Below are positions 59,295 to 64,000 of a stretch of DNA of 64,000 nucleotides, piece after piece. Origin of the DNA: AP-16 sp036395835. GTDB taxonomy: Bacteria; Pseudomonadota; Alphaproteobacteria; Rhizobiales; Xanthobacteraceae. Position numbers and translations under genes: made by a program. The stretch is from contig DASWCW010000036.1 in the NCBI GenBank assembly GCA_036395835.1, forward strand, positions 1-64,000, given 5' to 3'. How positions within the stretch are numbered: position 1 is the stretch's first letter; every line of letters starts with the position of its first letter. Below the pieces are notes generated by a model. That model saw nothing but the letters and a program-made list of their open reading frames with translations. It was not told where the DNA came from and ran no database searches.

Positions 59295-60716
59295 TCATGA
59301 TAACGGCGGGCGGCGGTCCGCCCAGGGCTTGGCGACCTCGAGCTGCGCGGCGAGGCGGAACAGCGTCGCCTCGTCCCCGAAAGCCGTCGCGAACTGCACG
59401 CCGATCGGCAAGCCATCGGCGGACCAATGCAGGGGAACCGACATCGCCGGATTGCCGGCGGTGTTGAACAACGCCGTGAAGGCGACCGCGCGCGGGTGGG
59501 CCTGCCAGTAAACGTCGGGATTATCGCCGCTCATGCCGAGCAGACCGAGCTTCGGCGGCGGATGGCACATCGTCGGGGTGAGCAGCAGGTCGTAGCGGGT
59601 GAAGAAGCGGCCGACGACACGGCCGATCTGGTGCGCGGCCCGGATCGCCCAGGCATAGTCGGCCGCAGTGAGCGTGCGGGCAATTTCCGCGGTCATCCAG
59701 GTGATGGTCTCGACATCGTCAGGCCTAGGCTCGCGACCCAGCGCTTTTCCGCGGGCTTCGAGCGCGACCCGGGTGTTGGCAGCCCTGATGATCCTTCTCG
59801 CCTTGGTATGCAGCTCTTCGTCGATGAAGGGCGAAGCTTCTTCCAAATGGTGACCCAAGCCCTCGCAGATCCGCGCGGCTTTCGATACCGCGGCCGCGCA
59901 TTCCGGATCGACCGGGTGACCGCTCCAAGGCCGGGTGGTGAAGGCGATCCTGAGCCGCCCCGGATCGGTGCCGACCTCGGCGAGATACGGACCTCGTGGC
60001 GGCGGCGCCCAATAGGGATCGCCGATGTCGGGGCCCGCGGTTGCATCGAGCAGCGCCGCGCTGTCGCGCACCGAGCGCGTCAGCGCGTGGATGACGCTCG
60101 AGCCGCTCCAGTTCTCGCCGAGATCGGGCCCCATCGGGGTGCGCGCGCGGGTCGGCTTGAGGCCGAACAAGCCGCAGCAGGACGCAGGGATGCGGATCGA
60201 GCCGCCGCCGTCGGTGCCATGCGCGATGGGGAGCATGCCGGATGCGACCGCGGCAGCCGCGCCGCCGCTCGAGCCGCCGGCGCTGAATGCGAGATTCCAC
60301 GGATTGCGGGTCGGGCCGAACAATTTCGGCTCGGCCGAAGGAGAGAGACCGAATTCCGAGGTGTTGGTCTTGCCGAGAATGACGAGGCCGGCACGCTTCA
60401 TGCGCGCCACGATCTCGCTGTCGTGGTCGGCGAGCGCGTCGCGGAAAAACGCAGAGCCGGCCGACGTCACCGCGCCGGCGTAGTAAGCGCCGAGATCCTT
60501 GAGGAGGTACGGCACGCCAGCGAACGGACCTGCGGGCAATCCCGCAGCGATCGCGGATTCGGCCCGATCGTACATTCGGTTGACGACCGCGTTGATCGCG
60601 GGATTGCGCGCCTCGATGCGCTCGACCGCGGCAATGAGCAGCTCTTTCGCGGTGATCGCGCGCGTCTTCACCAGGTCCGCGAGACCCAGGCCGTCGTAGC
60701 GCTCGTAATCTTTCAT
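59295..60716 (-). CDS. Amidase signature family enzyme (first copy)
   Basis: A 473-residue paralog of the downstream amidase. The triad is intact: YLLKDLGAYYAGA (Lys), FSAGGSSGGAAAAVASG (cis-Ser), HGTDGGGSIRIPASCCGLFG (nucleophile Ser). It differs mostly in the C-terminal substrate-binding part. The ATG at 60716 aligns with the paralog start (MKDYERYDGLGL against MKDFEQFDGLGL); an ATG at 60725 would add MSG. No transporter or nitrogen-metabolism gene is nearby to indicate the substrate. Confidence 0.93.
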   Translation of the reverse strand: MKDYERYDGLGLADLVKTRAITAKELLIAAVERIEARNPAINAVVNRMYDRAESAIAAGLPAGPFAGVPYLLKDLGAYYAGAVTSAGSAFFRDALADHDSEIVARMKRAGLVILGKTNTSEFGLSPSAEPKLFGPTRNPWNLAFSAGGSSGGAAAAVASGMLPIAHGTDGGGSIRIPASCCGLFGLKPTRARTPMGPDLGENWSGSSVIHALTRSVRDSAALLDATAGPDIGDPYWAPPPRGPYLAEVGTDPGRLRIAFTTRPWSGHPVDPECAAAVSKAARICEGLGHHLEEASPFIDEELHTKARRIIRAANTRVALEARGKALGREPRPDDVETITWMTAEIARTLTAADYAWAIRAAHQIGRVVGRFFTRYDLLLTPTMCHPPPKLGLLGMSGDNPDVYWQAHPRAVAFTALFNTAGNPAMSVPLHWSADGLPIGVQFATAFGDEATLFRLAAQLEVAKPWADRRPPLS

Positions 60717-60749
60717 GCCGCTCATTCTCTGCGTCCAGTTCCCCTTCCC

Positions 60750-62324
60750 CTACCCTGCCAAGATCACCGGCTCCCGGCCGATCAGGCGCGCGAGCTGGCG
60801 CAGGCGATTGAACACGCGCTCGCCCGCGAGCGGCGCCAGCTTGGCGTCGAGATCGAGCACAAGGCGCTTGCGCTCGACCCGCATGGGCGCCCGCGGCAGG
60901 ATGCCCGGCATCGCCGCGGAGATCAAAAAGGCCACGCGCAGCGAGGCGCCCAGGATGCGCGCCCGGTCGAGCATGCGGGTCGAAGCGAGCTCGCGCAAGC
61001 GCGGCGAGAGCTCCTCGTCCACCAGGCCGACATGGCGGAAGAAGACGGTCAGCGCCAGGAAGGCGCGTCCCGGATGGTCGATGCCGACGAAGGCGGCATT
61101 GGCGACGATATTGAGCGATTGCTCGCCGCGATAATCGGGATGCGCGCGCCAGCCGATGTCGGCAAGCAGGCACGCGGCATGGCGCAATCGTGTCTCCTCC
61201 GCGGTTTCATCGATGCCGGACGAAACGAGAAAGTCGTCGGTCCAGGAGATCAGCTCGTCGCCGTGGCGCGGCGAGCGCGAACGCAGCACGTTGAGGTCCT
61301 GCGCGGCCGCGATCAGGGGATCGCGCTTGCGCTCCCCCGGGTCGAGCAGCGAGTAGAGCAGGCCTTCGCGCACCCCGAGCGCGGAGATCACCACGTTCTT
61401 CGGCCGCGCCACTCTGACCAGATGCTCCAGCACCAGTGCCGCATAGGCCAGCAGCGGCCGGCGCGCATCGGAAACCACCTCGATGCGCGAGAGCATCTGC
61501 GGATCGATGCGGTGCACGAGACGGGAGAACTCGAGCGCTTCCTTGGCGGGGATCACGTAGCCGTGCATGACGTGAAGCGGATATCCGGTCTGCCACATGT
61601 GCAGCCGTGCGAGAGCGCGCCACGTGCCGCCGACCGCATAGAAGCTGCGCCCGGCCCCGGCCGCGAGCTCGGGTATCCCGGCCAGCGCCTTCTTGACGAA
61701 TTTCTCCGCCTTCTTGAGCGACTTCGAGGAAATGTCCTGCAAGGCGAGGCCGCCGAGCGGCAGCGTCTCGCCCTCGCGGATGCGGCTGCCGCGCACGTCA
61801 ACGAGCTCGAGCGAGCCGCCGCCGAGGTCGCCCACGATACCGTCGGGGCGGTGAATGCCGGACGTCACGCCCAGCGCCGAATATTTGGCCTCGCGCCTGC
61901 CGGACAGCACGTCGATCTTCGTGCCGCAGATACGTTCGGCCTCGGCGATGAACGCGCGTCCGTTGCTGGCATCCCGGCAGGCGGCCGTAGCCAGCCCCCA
62001 CAAGCTCGCGACCCCGACGGTGTCGCACAAGGCGCGGAACCGGCCGAGCGAGGCCAGCGCCTTGTCGACCGCATCGGCGGGCAAAAGCCCGGTCGATTGC
62101 ACTTCGCGGCCGAGCCCCGCCAGGACTTTCTCGTTGAAGATCGGCGTCGGGCTGCGGGTCAGCGCCTCGTAGATGATGAGGCGGACCGAGTTCGAGCCGA
62201 TATCGATGACGGCGACGGGCGGGCCGAGATCGAGCCGCCCGCGCGCGGCATGCCCCCGCCGCCTAGGCGCGCTCGCGCCGGCGGATGAGGCTGCGGGGGG
62301 ACGAGTCTTTAAGCGATTTTCCAC
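60750..62324 (-). CDS. ppx: Exopolyphosphatase (Ppx/GppA family)
   Basis: A 524-residue enzyme that hydrolyses polyphosphate or guanosine pentaphosphate. The ASKHA-fold nucleotide site is VAVIDIGSNSVRLIIYEAL near residue 37-55, with GIVGDLGGGSLELV as the second phosphate motif. The C-terminal half (RHAACLLADIGWRAHPDYRG) has the HD-like helical domain of full-length Ppx. The start is a GTG at 62324 that overlaps the end of ppk by 62 bases; no closer ATG or GTG precedes the conserved core. The ppk-ppx pair controls polyphosphate, and translation is probably coupled. Confidence 0.92.
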   Translation of the reverse strand: MENRLKTRPPAASSAGASAPRRRGHAARGRLDLGPPVAVIDIGSNSVRLIIYEALTRSPTPIFNEKVLAGLGREVQSTGLLPADAVDKALASLGRFRALCDTVGVASLWGLATAACRDASNGRAFIAEAERICGTKIDVLSGRREAKYSALGVTSGIHRPDGIVGDLGGGSLELVDVRGSRIREGETLPLGGLALQDISSKSLKKAEKFVKKALAGIPELAAGAGRSFYAVGGTWRALARLHMWQTGYPLHVMHGYVIPAKEALEFSRLVHRIDPQMLSRIEVVSDARRPLLAYAALVLEHLVRVARPKNVVISALGVREGLLYSLLDPGERKRDPLIAAAQDLNVLRSRSPRHGDELISWTDDFLVSSGIDETAEETRLRHAACLLADIGWRAHPDYRGEQSLNIVANAAFVGIDHPGRAFLALTVFFRHVGLVDEELSPRLRELASTRMLDRARILGASLRVAFLISAAMPGILPRAPMRVERKRLVLDLDAKLAPLAGERVFNRLRQLARLIGREPVILAG

Positions 62325-64000
62325 GGCCGGACAGGCTTGGATTGGTCATGAAATATTTGTGCGCATTGAACGGCTCCTCGCCGGGCGCGGCCTTTATGCG
62401 CGTCGAGGTGCCGTCCGGCAAGAGCTTCCAGCTCTGCTGGTTGTCCTTGAAATTCGCCACCATGATCTGGTCGAGCACCTGCTCGTGCACGGTCGAATTG
62501 AGCACCGGGCACAGCACCTCGACGCGGCGATCGAGGTTGCGCGGCATGAGGTCGGCGGAGGAAATGTAGACGGCAGCCTTCGGGTTCGGCAGCGGATGGC
62601 CGGCCCCGAAGCAATAGATCCGGCCGTGCTCGAGGAAGCGGCCGACGATCGATTTGACCCGGATGCGCTCGGACAATCCTGGCACGGCAGGCCGCAGGCA
62701 GCAGATGCCGCGCACGACGAGGTCGACCTCGACGCCCGCGCGCGAGGCGGCGTAGAGCGCGTCGATCACCTCCGGGTCGACCAGCGCGTTCATCTTCATC
62801 CAGATCGCCGCCGGCCGGCCGGCCTTGGCATGGGCGACCTCCTGGCGAATGTGGGTGAGGATGCGGGATTTGAGATTGAGCGGAGACACTGCCATCTTCT
62901 CGATTTCGGCCGGCTCGGCGTAGCCGGTGATGAAATTGAAGATGCGCGACACGTCGCGGGCGATCACCGGATCCGCGGTGAACAGCGAGAGGTCCGAGTA
63001 GATCCGCGCAGTGACCGGATGATAGTTGCCGGTGCCGACGTGGACGTAGGAGGCGAGCGAGCCGCCCTCGCGGCGCACCACCAGCGAGAGCTTGGCGTGG
63101 GTCTTGAGCTCGATGAAGCCGAACACGACCTGGGCCCCGGCGCGCTCGAGGTCGCGCGCCCAGCGGATGTTGGCCTCCTCGTCGAACCGCGCCTTGAGCT
63201 CGACCAGCGCGGTCACGGATTTTCCGGCTTCCGCCGCCTCCGCGAGCGCTTTCACGATCGGGCTGTCGGACGAGGTCCGGTAAAGCGTCTGCCGGATGGC
63301 GACCACGTCGGGATCGCGCGCCGCCTGATTGAGGAACTGCACGACGACGTCGAAGGACTCGTAAGGGTGGTGGACGATCAGGTCCTTCTGCCGAATTGCC
63401 GCGAAGCAATCGCCGCCTTGATCGCGGATGCGCTCCGGGAATCGCGGATTGTACGGCACGAATTCGAGGTCCGGCCGGTCGAGGCTGCCGGTGAGCTGCG
63501 AGAGCTCGTTGAGCGCCAAGACCCCGTCGACCAGGAATATTTCATCCTCGGTGACCGCGAGCGCGCGCTGCACGAAATTGCGTAGCTCGACCGGCATCGA
63601 GGGCTCGAGCTCGAGCCGGATCACCGAACCGCGCCGACGCCGCTTGAGCACGGATTCGAACGACCGCACCAGGTCCTCCGCTTCTTCCTCGATCTCGATC
63701 TCGGAATCGCGCAACACCCGGAATGCGCCCTGGCCTTTGACCTGGTAGCCGGGGAACAGCAGCGAGATGAACTGGCCGGCAGCCTGCTCGAGCGTGATCA
63801 GGCGCACGGTGCCGGCCTCGGCCGGCGGCGGCAGGCGGATGAAGCGCTCGATCTTGTTGGGCACGCGAATGAGCGCGTTCATCGCCTTGCCGTCGCTCGC
63901 GCGCGCGAGCTGCAGCGCAATCGAGAATCCCAGGTTGGGGATGAACGGGAACGGATGCGCCGGGTCGATGGCGAGCGGGGTCAGGACCGGGAACACCCGG
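62263..64000 (-). CDS. ppk: Polyphosphate kinase (5' part beyond the window)
   Basis: The C-terminal 578 or so residues of PPK1, which reversibly makes polyphosphate from ATP. The family normally has about 690-730 residues, so the N-terminal domain and true start lie beyond base 64000. An ATG near 63996 is not the start because the conserved VLTPLAIDPAHPFPFI continues from upstream sequence. LKTHAKLSLVVRRE holds the catalytic phospho-histidine region, and YVHVGTGNYHPVTARIYSDL is the conserved block after it. The stop overlaps ppx. Confidence 0.95.
   Translation of the reverse strand, partial: RVFPVLTPLAIDPAHPFPFIPNLGFSIALQLARASDGKAMNALIRVPNKIERFIRLPPPAEAGTVRLITLEQAAGQFISLLFPGYQVKGQGAFRVLRDSEIEIEEEAEDLVRSFESVLKRRRRGSVIRLELEPSMPVELRNFVQRALAVTEDEIFLVDGVLALNELSQLTGSLDRPDLEFVPYNPRFPERIRDQGGDCFAAIRQKDLIVHHPYESFDVVVQFLNQAARDPDVVAIRQTLYRTSSDSPIVKALAEAAEAGKSVTALVELKARFDEEANIRWARDLERAGAQVVFGFIELKTHAKLSLVVRREGGSLASYVHVGTGNYHPVTARIYSDLSLFTADPVIARDVSRIFNFITGYAEPAEIEKMAVSPLNLKSRILTHIRQEVAHAKAGRPAAIWMKMNALVDPEVIDALYAASRAGVEVDLVVRGICCLRPAVPGLSERIRVKSIVGRFLEHGRIYCFGAGHPLPNPKAAVYISSADLMPRNLDRRVEVLCPVLNSTVHEQVLDQIMVANFKDNQQSWKLLPDGTSTRIKAAPGEEPFNAHKYFMTNPSLSGRGKSLKDSSPRSLIRRRERA

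Noticed and set aside
59427..62288. A plus-strand open frame of about 950 codons opposite the amidase and ppx genes.
   Set aside because: Same reason: it mirrors codons of conserved genes and has low-information composition.
1..64000. CRISPR arrays, tRNA or rRNA genes.
   Set aside because: No regularly spaced direct repeats, no cloverleaf with tRNA consensus and no rRNA stretch were recognised. The three-stem palindrome at 48400-48481 lacks tRNA features.

Overview
The window is a high-GC chromosomal segment of an alphaproteobacterium, most likely a Hyphomicrobiales member near Nitrobacteraceae/Xanthobacteraceae. The basis is the gene content: an RNase E with an insertion in its S1 domain, a B12-dependent ribonucleotide reductase (NrdJ), an NDUFA12-type complex I accessory protein, a DUF2155 protein, opgGH, and many short GC-rich palindromic repeats of the kind scattered through those genomes. 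No rRNA, tRNA, CRISPR array or intact transposon was seen. The assignment rests on family knowledge and reading by eye, with no database search.

Layout, left to right. 0.2-5.7 kb: a DUF1203 protein, a glutathione S-transferase and the long helicase Lhr. 5.9-11.0 kb: prfB (with a programmed +1 frameshift), penicillin-binding protein 1A and an AMIN-type amidase, all leftward. 11.0-14.6 kb: an 800-base leader region and rightward rne. 14.7-18.4 kb: an aldolase/dehydrogenase fusion, a small exported protein, a methyltransferase and a GIY-YIG nuclease gene flanked by repeats. 18.5-22.0 kb: a leftward aminotransferase divergent from a BepA-like M48 protease and a DsbA-like oxidoreductase. 22.1-25.3 kb: aroQ-accB-accC-aat. 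25.3-30.5 kb: leftward DUF2155, NDUFA12 and opgG-opgH. 31.3-35.2 kb: nrdJ, whose reading frame has absorbed two palindromic repeat elements, followed by a 49-residue membrane protein. 35.5-37.1 kb: a lower-GC island with an IS110-type remnant and a membrane-anchored, apparently inactive trypsin-like protein. 37.1-39.8 kb: a luciferase-like oxidoreductase, a second glutathione S-transferase and a second amidase. 40.0-41.8 kb: an ArsR-type regulator followed by two DUF899 proteins, with a symmetric operator candidate. 41.9-48.4 kb: MscS channel, alpha/beta hydrolase, several small proteins, a Tat-type superoxide dismutase and an XRE regulator. 48.5-50.1 kb: speD-speE. 50.3-54.5 kb: maeB and aspS. 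54.9-57.8 kb: a thiamine-diphosphate enzyme and rnd. 57.8-60.7 kb: two tandem paralogous amidases. 60.7-64.0 kb: ppx and the 3' part of ppk, which runs off the right edge.

Functionally most of this is housekeeping: translation termination and aminoacylation, RNA decay, cell-wall synthesis and trimming, envelope glucans, fatty-acid precursor supply, polyamines and polyphosphate. The accessory signal lies in the repeats (about ten sites, two inside nrdJ), the GIY-YIG gene between repeat copies, the low-GC island, and the ArsR-DUF899-DUF899 operon. I did not find an unmistakable new multi-gene system. The best candidates for follow-up are the in-frame repeats in nrdJ, the pseudoprotease in the island, and the DUF899 operon with its four-half-site operator.
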